Positions 43,861-56,814 of a stretch of DNA of 64,000 nucleotides are shown here, one piece after another (the stretch's first letter is position 1; every line of letters starts with the position of its first letter). The translations under genes and the position numbers were made by a program. The notes below the pieces were generated by a model, which did no database searches, had not been told where the DNA came from, and saw only the letters and a list, made by a program, of their open reading frames with translations. This DNA is from Hemibagrus wyckioides (Eukaryota; Chordata; Actinopteri; Siluriformes; Bagridae), in contig NC_080714.1 in the NCBI RefSeq assembly GCF_019097595.1, forward strand, positions 8,816,759 to 8,880,758, written 5' to 3'.

Positions 43861-44934
43861 ATTATGAACAATGTCCTTTCTACAGTCAGTTGGAGTTGTG
43901 TGATGCAGATATAGCATATGTAGAATGTGTGTATTAATTAGGAGGAATATGTAGAAGGACATGTAAGACTCAAACTGGTAAAATCCTAAATGCATTCTCT
44001 TTGCACACTCTAGTCTAACACTCTTTATCTCTTTCTAATGAACATGACATTTAAACATTTAGACACGGATTGGCTTTTTATTAAAATCCATTGAAGCAAA
44101 GGAAAAGGTGCAAGCCAATGTGGAGATGATTCAATCCCTGGGAGGAAAGCAGTCACACTGGTGAGGGAAAAAAAGGAAACAATATTCTTTATATTCCTAC
44201 AACGTAACACACTGAAAAGCAAATCCTTGATCTTGCTTGATCTTTGTAATGGAAAATTCTTGATGGAAAACCCTTTTTTAAGGACAATTTGTGTATTTGT
44301 GATTACTTTTGTAACAGGATCTCACATTTTAATGGTGGATCACATTCACTTATTACACAAATCCGGACTTAAACTTAATCTTAAACTGCTGTTTCGTTAA
44401 ACAGATGGAAGAGCAATGCAGTGAAGGCTTTGCGTTTCAGTTTGGCACGTTGTCAACATGTCACTAATGAAAAAACATTCCCCTTTCTGTCTTGTATTTC
44501 GTCTTATTGCACCCATGTGGCTGCTTTCTCGGTTTGTCATGGGATCTTCTTTGTAAGGCGATACTCTGCAGGATCATGAGGAGAGATGAGGGAAATATCA
44601 GCAAACAGGGTGATGCAGGCTACAGTAATCAATACAGTGTTCAATTAAAACAGTAATCAAACCAGCTGCTTAAGGGAACTGTGTGATAATGAACAGGCCT
44701 GTATCATTATTATGAGCTGAGATCCAGAGCCAGACTGAAAGTCTAATAATGAGGATTGTTGGAGTTGAAAACAAAAAAGGTGGACAAATCATTCATTCAC
44801 TCATTTTTCTAGCTTCAGTAAGCGGTCTCACTTAGCCAATTTTTATTTTTATTTTAATTTTAAATCCTATAGTCTCGCTTTTCAGTCTTCCCAGCAGATG
44901 GCGCTCTTTAGCTATTCCTATTTCTTAATGGTCC

Positions 44935-45282
44935 CAAGGCGACTCTCCACTCGTGGCGCATGTGTTATTCAAAACGTAATATATATGGGTTCAATTCCTC
45001 ACTCTTTCCTGTGTGTACAGCGTGTTTGCATGTTCTTCTGGGGTTTCCTCCTGGTACTCCGGTTTCCTCCCCCAGTCCCAAGACATACACTGTAGGTTGA
45101 TTGGCATCTCTATATTGTTCATAGTGTGTGAGTGTGAGTCCTGTGATTGGTTGGCACCTTGTCCAGGGTGTCCCCTGCCTCGTGCTCCGAGTCCCCCGGG
45201 ATAGTCTCCAGGTTCTGGGCAATCCTGTGTAGTAAAAGAGGTACAGAAAAAGGATGGATGGATGGATGGATGGATGGATTAA
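44935..45282 (+). repeat. tRNA-derived SINE with (GGAT)n tail
   Basis: Head with B-box-like gggttcaattcctcactctt, a body with ttcctcctggtactccggtt and aagacatacactgtaggttg and ccttgtccagggtgtcccct, and a tail of six GGAT units at 45255-45280. A related element is at 51440. Confidence 0.8.
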
Positions 45283-47639
45283 TACGGCTAAATCATTTTT
45301 AGAGATACATCAATAAGAGTTTTAGCTCCAGTCTCTTCTTTTTTTTAATTATTATTATTATTATTATTATTTTAAGATGACTTTTCAAGTCTTTAAACAC
45401 ATTATACATAATCTCTAGGAAACATATTTGCACATATTTATGGAAAACATTCAAGATTTAAAAAAAGAATGTGTAAAGAATAACAGAAGCCCCAACCTCA
45501 GTTAGCAGGGTGATGAATGGAGTGAACTCACGCTGGATTGCTGCCAGTTTCTGTGATTTCTGGCTCAGTTGGGTTCTTTTTTAATCACTGACAAAAAAAA
45601 ATGATTGGCATTTAGGCTTACATGGTGAGCTTTACTTCATTCTCTGTGATTTGTCTCATGTATGTAGGTAAATATGTAAGAAACGTTAAAAAATTCAAAG
45701 TGGTTTTGATGCTGAAAGTGCTGTTTAGAAATGAACACATTTTGAAGATCCAGATGCTCTATCACTGATGTGAAGGGTAAGGATAATGGTTGAAAAAAAC
45801 ACTTATGACTACTAAAACCTGACATTATTATGGCTAGAAAAGTAATCTCTTTATAAATTTGTCATTACATGGGTCAGTGTGTATAATGAGTGCTTATCTG
45901 GAAGGAAGCAGCTTGTGGGTGTATGATTCCACACCCCTCTTTGTGGCGTCGGTTCCATCTGGTTTCTTATTAAGAAATGTTACGTTGGTTAGAGCAGGGT
46001 TTCTCGAACTTTTTCGTAGCCAAGGACCAGCTTTAAAATAAATTCCATCCCATCAGTACATATTTACTTTATAAACATAATCCAACTAAACATATGAGGT
46101 TTGGTATTTAAATGTATACAATAATATTTATTGGAACCAGGAATTTTTATTGCTCAGCACTGAAAAAAGCAATGGTCATGGAAGGTCCACTAGATTTCCA
46201 TCACTGTAACCAACACACACACACACACACAAACCAGTTGTGGAGTCCTCAGGCTACAGTCTGGCCCAGTAATAGAAATCTACATGGACATGGTGCTCAC
46301 TGGGATAATATTGAGCAATGTAAGGTATTTTACAGCAAGAAAATACCAAAATGTGCCATGCAGGATTTGGAAACACTGAGCAACAGCATCTCTCTTGGGG
46401 TTATAGAGAATTGTGAGACGTTTAGGATTGCAACATAAAAATTATGCCTCCATTTATAGTAACATACTTAAGGGAGCGTGTTACACATTGTTCAGAAAGG
46501 CGACCACTCGGTGTGTTTTTCTTAGCTTTCCAAACTAGAGCGTGTCGGTGGGCGAGTTGTGACATTTTGAAACCTAAGAGCAGCACAAGGGGTTTCACAA
46601 CATAGGTCAACATAACATAACATGAATTTGAAGCCTGTTTTCCCCAGATTCGGTGTCGAGGTGTCGAAGGAAATTGGAGGTCAGGGGCCACTTCCCCTTG
46701 CCACTTTTCCTGGCTCATTTGTAGACGAAATCTTGCACAAAATTGTGGTTGCTTACTGCCGCTGTTTCATTTCTCAACTTCCTGGGACTTTTTTCTTTTT
46801 TCCAGATTGTTCTTCATGTGGTGGTCACGCAAATACAGAACACTGTGAAATGAGTGTGTGGTTGATGTAAACTCAATTACACTGTTTGTGTTATTTAAAC
46901 TTCAGTGCCATGCTTCGAATCAGCTCACCATACACCAACAGGACTAATCTGAGCAGCAGAAGATATCAGTGCTACTCAAACATCCAAATCAGTTCACTTT
47001 CCAAGATAACATTCACATGATAAGCAGTAGGCTAAGTCAAAATAGCCCGCAAAATGACCACAGGCTTCCGGTACAAGTTGCTTATTATGAAGTAGTAATC
47101 TTTTTAGTAGTCTTGAGTCTTAAAAGGAGTTGTTTCAGTGCAAACGGAAAGAGAGAGAAATTGTGAAATACATGTAGTGCCCAAGCAAAACCTCATCCAT
47201 TGTAATTAAAAGCTGTTTTTTTTTTTTTTTTTTTTTTTTAAATAAATGCTTAGTTAAATATCCTTCAAATCTCAAAACTTTAGGCTGTTAGACTACTTTT
47301 AGAGATAGAATCTTTAGTATGTATCGTTCATTTAGAAGTATGGCAATTGGTTCTAGAGTAAAGATTAATAGGTATAGATATAAAGCTTTTCAGATAAAAG
47401 ATATAGGTTCAAAAGGTGGACATTTAATATGTATTTAATCCACTAACAAGAGAAAATACAGTTAAGAAGCCTGCTTTCTGAGAAGATATCAGTATTTCTG
47501 CTATATGCAAAGCGTCAACCACAGATATACAGTTATAACCTTATCAATTACATATTAATACGTAATTTATAATACATTTATAACCTTATAACCTACACAG
47601 TGCTTGGAAAACTCTCGGGTTTGACCTTATAGGTTGTGT

Positions 47640-47790
47640 GTGTGTGCGTGTGTGTGTGCGCGCGCGTGTGTGTGTGTTTCCGTTCGCCTCAGTATCACGA
47701 CGCGTTTTCCTGCCTCACGCCTGGCTGTTTACCAAAAAGCGAAGCGCGCGAGCTTATCACCTCAAATAACAGCGCGAGGTGGTGACGTAT
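47640..47790. promoter_or_regulatory. CpG-rich patch, possible regulatory element
   Basis: After a GT/CG repeat (47635-47678) come many CpGs (cacgacgcgttttc, gcgaagcgcgcgagc, cagcgcgagg) in AT-rich surroundings, 1.7 kb upstream of plxnd1. Function unknown. Confidence 0.3.
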
Positions 47791-49174
47791 AGCTCACTTC
47801 CTGAAGGAAAACTTGAAACATTCAGTGATAAGCTAGAAAACAAGAGATTTTTTTTTCTAGATACTAGAGATTTTTATACAAGACTCCTGTGGAAAGCTGA
47901 AAAAATAAATAAATCTCAAACCATTTATCAGAATGATGTAGCTTAAAATGAAAGAAAAAAAACACACACACATTCAGGTTTCAGCTTGCTGCCAGTACAG
48001 GTGTAATATGAATGACTTGCATTTGTGTGTGTGTGTGTGTGTGTGTGTTTTATGGCTATCATATGTCGTACAACAGAAAACCATAAACGCATGTTGAATT
48101 CTCCCCTCCTTTGATGTAACATTAGTTCTGTTTAAATATTGATGAACATAAAAAATCTTTTCTTAAAAAAAGAAACACACACACACACTTACACACATAG
48201 CGTTATACATGAATAAGCACCGGAAAGGGCTCCAGCTTGTATATCCATCTGGTGGCAGTTTAACGGTAGTTAGTGTGGCGTATGTGCGTCCAGCATGACC
48301 CTGTGTGACTGCATGGGGGGGGGGATGCTTAAAAAAATTCACTATCACTATTTATTTTGGTTCAGGACTAAAAAAAAAAAAAAACACTTATTTGTGGTTA
48401 TGGGCATGTGTATAGGGTAATACTCCTAATGTGTTCTTGGGATTCCCCTAGGTCAGGTCATTTATCCATCGTTTATTCATGGGGATTTATGGTTTCATAC
48501 TTACAGTTGATATAGTTAGGCCATGTGTAATCTGAATGAATGCAAAAATTTCTATTGATCTAAATTCAAATCTTGAAAAATTCATCTTGAACAGAATTTC
48601 AGTTATAATTATATATTTATAATAAATTCAGGCAAATATGTCCTGAATTTGTTGATTGGACACATTTATGGACACATGGAGATTTATTCCTGAATCTCTC
48701 AATTACAGAACCTAAGGTAGTTAAACTATATATATATTTTTTAAATCACTTTAAAAAGTGTAGTGTGTGTGTGTGTGTGTGTGTGTGTGTAACTCTAAAT
48801 CTGAACTAGTGCTATAGGTAAAAGTTTCAATAACAGAAGGCTCTCGTGCCCCCAGTAGCTATTTATAGTGCATATTTGCCTAATAATAATTAATATTCAT
48901 TACTTTTATTACTTTTACACTGGTAAAAGTAGTAGGCTGATTAGAATCCATGTTTGTGTATTTAACACTGTAGCCTGTACTTCAGAGGAAGACCTGTTTA
49001 AATAAAAGGTTTTTTTTCCCGTTCACGTGACATCTTGAATGCAGTGTTAATTTTCACAAATCGTTACTCGTGATAGCTTATAAAGTTGCTTCCAAGGAGA
49101 ATTCGTTCGTCGTGAGAATCTGTGGGTTGTCAGATGCGATGGATTTGGTGAAATGGTGTGAGATGATCAGATCT

Positions 49175-49208
<34 letters not shown>

Positions 49209-49225
49209 TGGTGGGGGGGGGGTAT

Positions 49226-49256
<31 letters not shown>

Positions 49257-49425
49257 AAAGGAAGCGCGGCTCCTTATCGCGTCACTCCGTGTTTGGCCGC
49301 TCGGCAGGAAACGGCTTTTCCTCCCGGATAGTTGTAGCGAGAGAGCTTGAAGCGCCGTCTTTCTTTTTCTCCTTACTCAATGCTCCTCTCCGTCCAGAAG
49401 CCGCAGAAGCCGGCCAGAAGGAAGA
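49175..49425 (+). promoter_or_regulatory. plxnd1 promoter-proximal region and 5' UTR
   Basis: Two microsatellites, (GT)n at 49176-49206 and (CT)n at 49231-49256, separated by a G-run, lie within 250 bases of the plxnd1 start. They are followed by CpG-rich sequence (gcgcggctccttatcgcgtc) that continues into the GC-rich exon 1. No TATA box is evident, so a CpG-type promoter is inferred. Confidence 0.5.
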
Positions 49426-50640
49426 ATGCCTCCTTCCACGGAGAGCCTCACGGTCGCGACTCGCGCGCTCTTGGTTGCTGTCTTGCTGGCATCGCGCTGC
49501 GTCTGCGCGCTCCATATCCAGCAGACGTTCGTGTCCCCGAGTGAGACCAATAACTTTGTAGTGGACGCGGTGTCACGCCGGGTGTACCTGGCCGCGGTGA
49601 ACGCGATCTATCAACTCAATGGCACGTTGGCTACGGAGGTGTCAAACAGTACGGGACCGGTGCGGGATAATGTGCTGTGCCACGCGCCGCAGCTTCCACA
49701 GGCGCCGTGTGAATACACGAAGTCCCTCACGGACAACCACAACAAACTGCTGGCGCTGGACCGCGAGCAAGGCGTGCTGGTGGCGTGCGGCTCGGTGTAC
49801 CAGGGCTTTTGCGAGCTGCGCAAGATGGACAACGTGTCTCAGATCGCCGTGGAGTTCCCGAAGCCTAACGACACCGTGTTCCCAAGCATGCTCAACATCG
49901 TGGCCAACCACCCAAACGCAAGTACCGCGGGACTCGTGTTCCGAAGCCAGGGCGGCATCCCACGTCTGCTTGTGGCCGCCACTTACACGGGCTTGGGCAC
50001 TGATTTCTTTCCGAAAAATCACAGCAAAGAGGATCTGCGCTTCGAGAACACGCCCGAGATTGCGATCCGCTCTCTGAACACCAAGGACCTGTCGCGCCTC
50101 TTTACCTACGACATCAACCCGTCCGAGGACAACGTGTTCAAAATCAAGCAGGAGGTAAAGCCCAAGCACCAGCTCAGTTTCGTGCGCGTCTTCGCGCAAA
50201 AGAGCTACTCGTACATCGCCATGAACAACAACGCCAACAGCGGCTTCAAGGAGAGTCAGCCCAACAGCATCCTGGCGCGCATCTGCCTGGACACGGACAC
50301 ACCGCGCCGTCCAGCCTCCGAGGGCCGCAAACTCACCGAGTCTTACATCCAAATGGGGCTCCAGTGCGGAGCCAGCGGCAACATCTACAACCGATTAGTG
50401 TCGATTTTCCCCGCGGACATCGACGTCCGGGGTCAACCGGCCGCCGAGCCTTACCTGTTCGGTGTCTTCACCAAGTCGAACCGGAAGTCGGCGCTGTGCG
50501 CGTTCCGGGTCGCGGAGATCGAGGAGACTATTCGTCAGGGACGCAGGAACTGTTCCAACGGACCAAACGGAGAGGTCCAAGTGCTGGACAGCGTAATTCA
50601 GGGTTCGGGGGCAGAATGCGAGGCCAAGGCCATCGTAACT
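49426..50640 (+). CDS. plxnd1: plxnd1 exon 1, plexin-D1 (signal peptide and most of the Sema domain; partial gene)
   Basis: An ATG with A at -3 opens 405 codons. Residues 1-28 are a signal peptide (hydrophobic TRALLVAVLLASRCVCA, likely cleaved before LHIQQTF). The Sema domain follows: NNFVVDAVSRRVYLAAVNAIYQLN near 42-65, N-glycosylation sequons at N65 and N74, the conserved DNHNKLLALDREQGVLVACGSVYQGFCELR block and later blade strands with paired cysteines. The exon stops after ...AKAIVT at an exact GT donor (gtaagt) at 50641, phase 0. Plexin-D1 is a single-pass receptor for class 3 semaphorins (notably Sema3E) that controls vessel and axon guidance, with a cytoplasmic Ras/Rap GAP domain. Only the N-terminal quarter is present here. 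Assignment to D1 uses exon 2 (GAAHLQHPL) and linkage to tmcc1. Other plexins are less likely. Confidence 0.93.
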
Positions 50641-51439
50641 GTAAGTGTGACATTATATGATTTCTGAGTTCTGGTTATGACAGTCATGCGTTCTAAATAT
50701 GATATGAGGAAATACTAAAATAATACAAACATGCTAGTTAAAAAAAAAAGTTCAGGCGTTGGATACTTGGTCTGCAGGTCTCGAAAAGTGCGATTTTCTC
50801 CTCCATAAATAAACTAAGTACGAAAATAAATAGCTTTTAAAAACACATTAGAATTAGCCCCAATCTCTTTTCGAAGAACTTTTTTTAGGGTCTATAGCGG
50901 GTTTTTTTTCCATGTCCAGACATGTGTTTTCGTTCAAACCACTGCGTCACCTAAATCTGAATTCACTAATACATGTTGATCTTGGCAAGCAGGCAATGAG
51001 TGCTTTTACGCCAAGCGAATTGTTCCCACTGTTTGGGAGTGGAGGAGGCTCCCACATCCTGAAGTCGCTCAGTGCGCGCGCTGTTATTGCGCCAGAGCGC
51101 GCGGGTTATGGGAACAGCTCCGGGGTCGAGACAGAGAGATTCATCCTCCATCCACACAGATAAGCTTCATCCAAACATCGGTGACAACATAGCATGAAAC
51201 TCAAGCCTGTAGTGACGTATATAGACAAGAATTTATTCCAGTGTACTGGAAAAACAAAATTGTGCTTACATGGCAAAAATGCGTGGTCTTCCTCCAACCC
51301 TCAGCTACAGGGTTGCAGGAACACGTTTAGTGTTAAATTCATTCTTACATCTTAAACCTTATGTTCTCAGACTTTTCACCCATTTAAGGAAATAATTTCC
51401 TTATGATTACAGGGCAGATTTTTATTTTATGAACAATAG

Positions 51440-51695
51440 TGCAGGCGGGTACGGTGGCTTGGCACACCACCCGGGTTGGGGGTTCGATTCCCACCTACGC
51501 CTTTGTGCTTACATGTTCTGCCCATGCTCCGTAGGGTTTCCCCCAGGTACTCTGGTTTACTCCCCAGTCCAAAAACATCTATTGTAGTCTATGAGCATTT
51601 CCAAATTGTCCATGGTGTCCCCCGCCTTGTGCCACAAATCCCCTGGGATAACATCCAGGTTCCCTGCGACTGTGTAGGAAGTGGTTGGATGGAAC
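51440..51695 (+). repeat. tRNA-derived SINE (related to 44935)
   Basis: B-box-like gggggttcgattcccacc and a body sharing ggtactctggtttactcccc and ccccgccttgtgccacaaat with the 44935 element. It ends gtaggaagtggttggatgga. Confidence 0.8.
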
Positions 51696-52497
51696 AATAG
51701 TGCAATCGTGTCGCTGATTCACAATAATCTTTTTGAGCCTTTAGAACTTTTTTCCTGTATTCATAGCATTTCCTGGTTTTATTTACACTGCATTCAAAAT
51801 TCAAAAGTTAAACAATATTTAGATTTGCTTTTTGGAGTCAGATGTGTAAGGCTTACAACTGTGATAAGTAAATAATAATTATAAATAAGCTTCAAAAGAT
51901 AAACAAAAGACAATCCTGTCAAGAACCCGCTGGATATACATCACAGACCCCACTTTGAGAAACATGGCCTTAAGCAACCGTGTGCAGTGTTAAAACGACT
52001 TTCAGTACTGACCTCCTGCAGTGTTTAATGAACACCTATCGTGCTGAATTAACTCGTACAGAGTTGACGTCACTTTTCCAGCATTAAAATGACCCTTATG
52101 GTTCTAATTCTCACTCACGGTGCCGAACGAATGTCTGCATAGCTGGATTAACTTGGAGCGTGTCGGATTAATTTTTCCAGGGCTGACTGCTAAATACTTG
52201 CTGTGTATAAACATGTCCACTGGTAATTATTGCAGTAATTATCTGTATTGCATTTTCCAGACAGGAATAGAGACATATATGTACTGTTTTTGAAATCAAA
52301 ACTAAAATACCTCATTAAGTTATATCATAGCAACATTCCAAGTGTTGAGTTAACATTGAGCTGAAATATCTTCTAGCGTTGTTAACCCTTACAGTCTACA
52401 GTGTTTATTAACACATGTAAGGGGTTTTTCTTCATTGCCATTATATTTAACATTCCCAGTCGACCATGTACTACCATCAAAACCTACAGAAATATAC

Positions 52498-53240
52498 ACT
52501 GTACTTTATTAGGAACATCTGAAGAGTTGCACATTCATGCAGTCAGTTATTTTGCACCAGGGCAAAGCAAAAAAATTCACAACGACCATCGGAATGAAGA
52601 AAAAAAATAATGTATGTTGGTAGCCGATAACTGACAGGAAGTCTAGGATTACTTAAATAAGCACTATTTAAAATGGCGGTAAGCAGAAAAGAATCTCAGC
52701 ACACAAGCCATATCAAATTTTGAGGTGGATGAGCAACACCAGGTTCCGCTCCTGTCTGCCAAGAACAAGAATCTGAGGCTATCAGGGGGAACAGACTCAC
52801 CCAAACTGGAGAGCTGAAAATGAGAAAAAGACCAGGTGATATTTTTTTCTAATCTTCCACTGTTCAGTTTGGGTGAGTCTGTGACCATGATAGCCTCAGA
52901 TTCCTGTTGTTGGCTGACAGGAGTAGAAGTTGAGGTGGTCTTCTGCTGTTGTAGCTCGAAATTTTGTATATGTCATGTGTTCTGACATGCTTTTCTGCTC
53001 ACCACAGTTACAAAGCCTTACTATATGAGTTATTTTACCCTTCTTGGAAGCTCAAACCAAACTGGCCCTTTTCCTCTGACCTTTTATCAAAAAAAAAAAA
53101 AAACTATCGCTCACTCGATGCTTTCTTGTGTTTTGCATCATTCTGTATATAAAAAAAAAGACTGTTGTGTGTAAAAATCCCAGGAGATCAGCAGTTTCTA
53201 AAATACTTACACCAGCCTGTCTGAATCCATGCATTTCTGC
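52498..53240. mobile_element. dispersed hairpin-type DNA element, copy B
   Basis: It begins tacactgtactttattagga. 52755-52825 pairs with 52850-52925 as an imperfect inverted repeat around a short loop (ccaagaacaagaatctgagg against cctcagattcctgttgttgg; gactcacccaaact against agtttgggtgagtc). The right arm contains ttttctgctcaccacagtta and atcccaggagatcagcagtt. No transposase is visible. Confidence 0.75.
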
Positions 53241-55283
53241 AGGTGTCGAGGTGCTTAGTTTGGGAACGCTGGTGTGACAACTGAACTGTTTAATTGATCT
53301 TTAACAGTTTAATGAATCGTTTAATTGACAAACAGCTTTAGTGTTAAATTAAGTGTTATTTCATTGAAAGAACACATGCAGAGGTGAATTATTCCTTACT
53401 CACAAAATTTCATTTCAGCTTATTTATATTTGTGTAACAGCAACAATAATAATATTAATCATCATCATCATCGTCATCATCATAATCATAGATTATAAAA
53501 TCTAGTAAATAAAGTAGTAAATAAAGTAAATAAAGTATGTGAATATCTGGTAAATAGGTCAAAGAATTGCTGTCAGTTACAGCTTTAGAAGCACCAACAT
53601 TTCCCCTAAAAATAGTACCTTGGTTTAAAGTAAATATTACGGTAACTGCTGAAAGGATTCACTTTGGTAACTTGACGTGAAAGCTGGGAGTTTTGTGGTC
53701 TCTCAAAAAAAATCCCCTTGAACAAATACTTAAAAATGTTTGTCATGTGTGGGGAAAAAAATCCCTCACAGATGGGTTTTTCCTGGTTGGAGTTTTATAA
53801 CAGCAGTTTCATTTCCACTGTACATTAATCACACCTATTCGAAATGAACAATAATCGGTAAATAATGTGATATTTCACAGGTTCCAGGGACAAGGTCAAA
53901 AGCCGGTTTAGTTGCTTTGCGGTTTGCAACTTGAATGTAGAACGACAGCAATTCCATGCAAATGTTGTTTAAAGAGAACCTTCGAAAACACAAACCTCAC
54001 ACTAACTTACCGTGTTCTTACGTTTACGTCTTACGTTCTTACGTTTCTATCAACTTCACTTAAGCCTTATTAAAAGTCAACCATGGATTTAGACTTCAAG
54101 GTGATTTAAAGAAGCAGCTCGTGATGGAAGACGAAAATAATCCTGATGTGAAGGTTTGAGAAACAAAATTGACCTTAGAATAGATAAGAATACTTTAAGC
54201 CCTGGTGCTTAATGATTCATATGAAAGTGGACCATGAGAGCTTTAAGAATTGTTTCTGAAGTATTTGTCTTTGCTTTTTGCCAACTATATTTTTCATAGA
54301 AACGGTTCTATCTTCAAAGTAACCGCTGATATCAAACCCATTTCTGCTCTCTGACATGCCCCAAGTGCTTGTTCATAAGCATCTAAGATTTGAAGCCGTT
54401 ATCTTCAGCCACGAAGATTCTGTGTAAGGTTATAGAACAGAGGGAAAAACAAACATCTCACACCAAAAGCCAACAGAATCCTGACTCATTTTAGATCAGA
54501 TTTGCGGCGATAAAATAATTTGTTTGTTTATACTTGTTGAAAATAGAGAGGTCGATGCCGCTACATAGGTGAAATAGGTGAAACACTGGCATAAAAAGAA
54601 ATAAAGTGATAGAGGATGGTAGTGACGATCATGAAATGAAAACAAAACGACACAAACAAACCTCAACCAACCTCACATTGTTTCTGTTTATGCATCGATG
54701 CTTTCTGAAAAAACTGATGCAGTACTTTCCTTTAATCTCAGGTCTATCTTTAGAGGATCTTTAATCTTACATGGAGAACGTGTTATCTCGCTGTCTGTTC
54801 AAGTTAACCAGATGTACAAAGAAAGAAGTAGCAGCTAGAGATGTAGATAGGAGCTTGTTAGACGGCTAACAGTCGAGTCAGTTTTGTTAGTCAGAGTTAC
54901 TCTGGACCGAATTGACAGATTTTGCTTTCTGCCGTAACGGGGCTGGAATTAACGTGATGATCCTGGCAGCTAATAGCTTTCATCCGTGCTTAGCAACACT
55001 AACATTTTTGACTGAACTATTCCTTTTTGAAAACCGATGAACAGATGGGCTCTGCATGATACCATATTTTCTTACGGTATGAGCCAGAAACACATGGTGC
55101 CCTGTCATGTGTCTGGCAAGACTCTTTTTCTGTTATTTAGGCTCACGCTTCGTTATCTAAACCATTAAAGAGGCATTTTTCCCTCGGGTTCCCAGTGAAA
55201 TGACACCAGCGCCATGACTTTTCATTACTCACTTTTCCAGACTGCGATCACCTCTGAGACACCCGGTGTGGGACTCGGTTGGA

Positions 55284-55935
<652 letters not shown>

Positions 55936-56637
55936 CAGGGGGGTGAGTAAGAAAAAAGAAAGAAGAGACATTAGGTCTGTCATTGCACTGATACACACCA
56001 TCATGATCAGTTATCTAGAAGGACTTAAGTATAAAACATAACCATAAACCAGTTTTTTTTCCCCAGAAATACAGTAAACACCTCTGCACTGTCCTTTCAT
56101 GTCTCAGCGACATGTGAACGGATACAACTCATAAACAGTCATATCATGGAACCAGCATCGTCTTTTGTAATGTTCAGCTGGAGTGTGACCAGGAGAATTT
56201 GATTTCCTTTTTCTCTGTGCATGTAGCATATCCTTTAAACAGGGGAGCAGCTCCTTTCTTAGGAATCTCATGGGAAACACCCCACCCAGCTCCCAGAGTC
56301 CCCCGCTCTCTCTAGTCCAACTGTGTATGTTTAACACACTAGCAACTAGCCGTAAATTTCCACCACCCTCTCAAGCTCTCAGCTCATGCGAGTCGAAATA
56401 AGTGCTCCTCTTAGCAAAACACTTCTACTGGGTCCCTTCATCTGTGATCTGAGGCTAGCTCAAATTATGTCTATCTAGCTAACGGTAGGGTCACTCCAGC
56501 TTTACAGTTGGACTGATTATAACAGAGGGACAATCAAGCGTGCTGATCCAAGTGACACGTATTTACAGTGAACTGACGAGTGTTTACTTGCTCTCATTTT
56601 TACTTTCTCTCTTTCTCTCTCTCTCTTTCTCTCTCAG

Positions 56638-56814
56638 CTTCATCAGGAGCAGCTGAATTGTGGCGCAGCCCACCTGCAGCATCCTCTGGCCCTGAGGAAG
56701 CCGATCAGAGCCGAGCCACTGTACGAGGCATCCGGGATCAGCTCGGTCGCCGTGGACAACATTCACAACTACACAGTGGTCTTCCTGGGCACCCTCAATG
56801 GACGGCTACGCAAG
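56638..56814 (+). CDS. plxnd1: plxnd1 exon 2
   Basis: The acceptor is a long CT tract ending ctctcag, and the donor aag/gtagta is at 56815. The 59 codons, phase 0 at both ends, read LHQEQLNCGAAHLQHPLALR, a variable link, then ASGISSVAVDNIHNYTVVFL and GTLNGRLRK. This is the Sema-domain blade ending in the plexin-typical FLGT.NGRL.K motif and joins directly to ...AIVT of exon 1. CGAAHLQHPL strongly resembles mammalian PLXND1 as I remember it. Exon 3 (expected to begin with INLN-type sequence) was not found between here and 64000, so intron 2 exceeds 7.1 kb. Confidence 0.92.

Larger units (their letters stand above)
43403..49174. other. tmcc1-plxnd1 intergenic region
   Basis: No gene seen. It holds a dispersed repeat (43633-43860), a SINE with GGAT tail (44935-45282), a T-run (47216-47240), a CpG-rich patch (47640-47790) and (GT)n tracts at 48025-48048 and 48762-48790. 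Confidence 0.75.

Noticed and set aside
49642..50352. 236-codon minus-strand open frame, and a 152-codon alternate plus frame at 49619-50077.
   Set aside because: Shadows of plxnd1 exon 1, open because the exon is GC-rich. They do not resemble any family.
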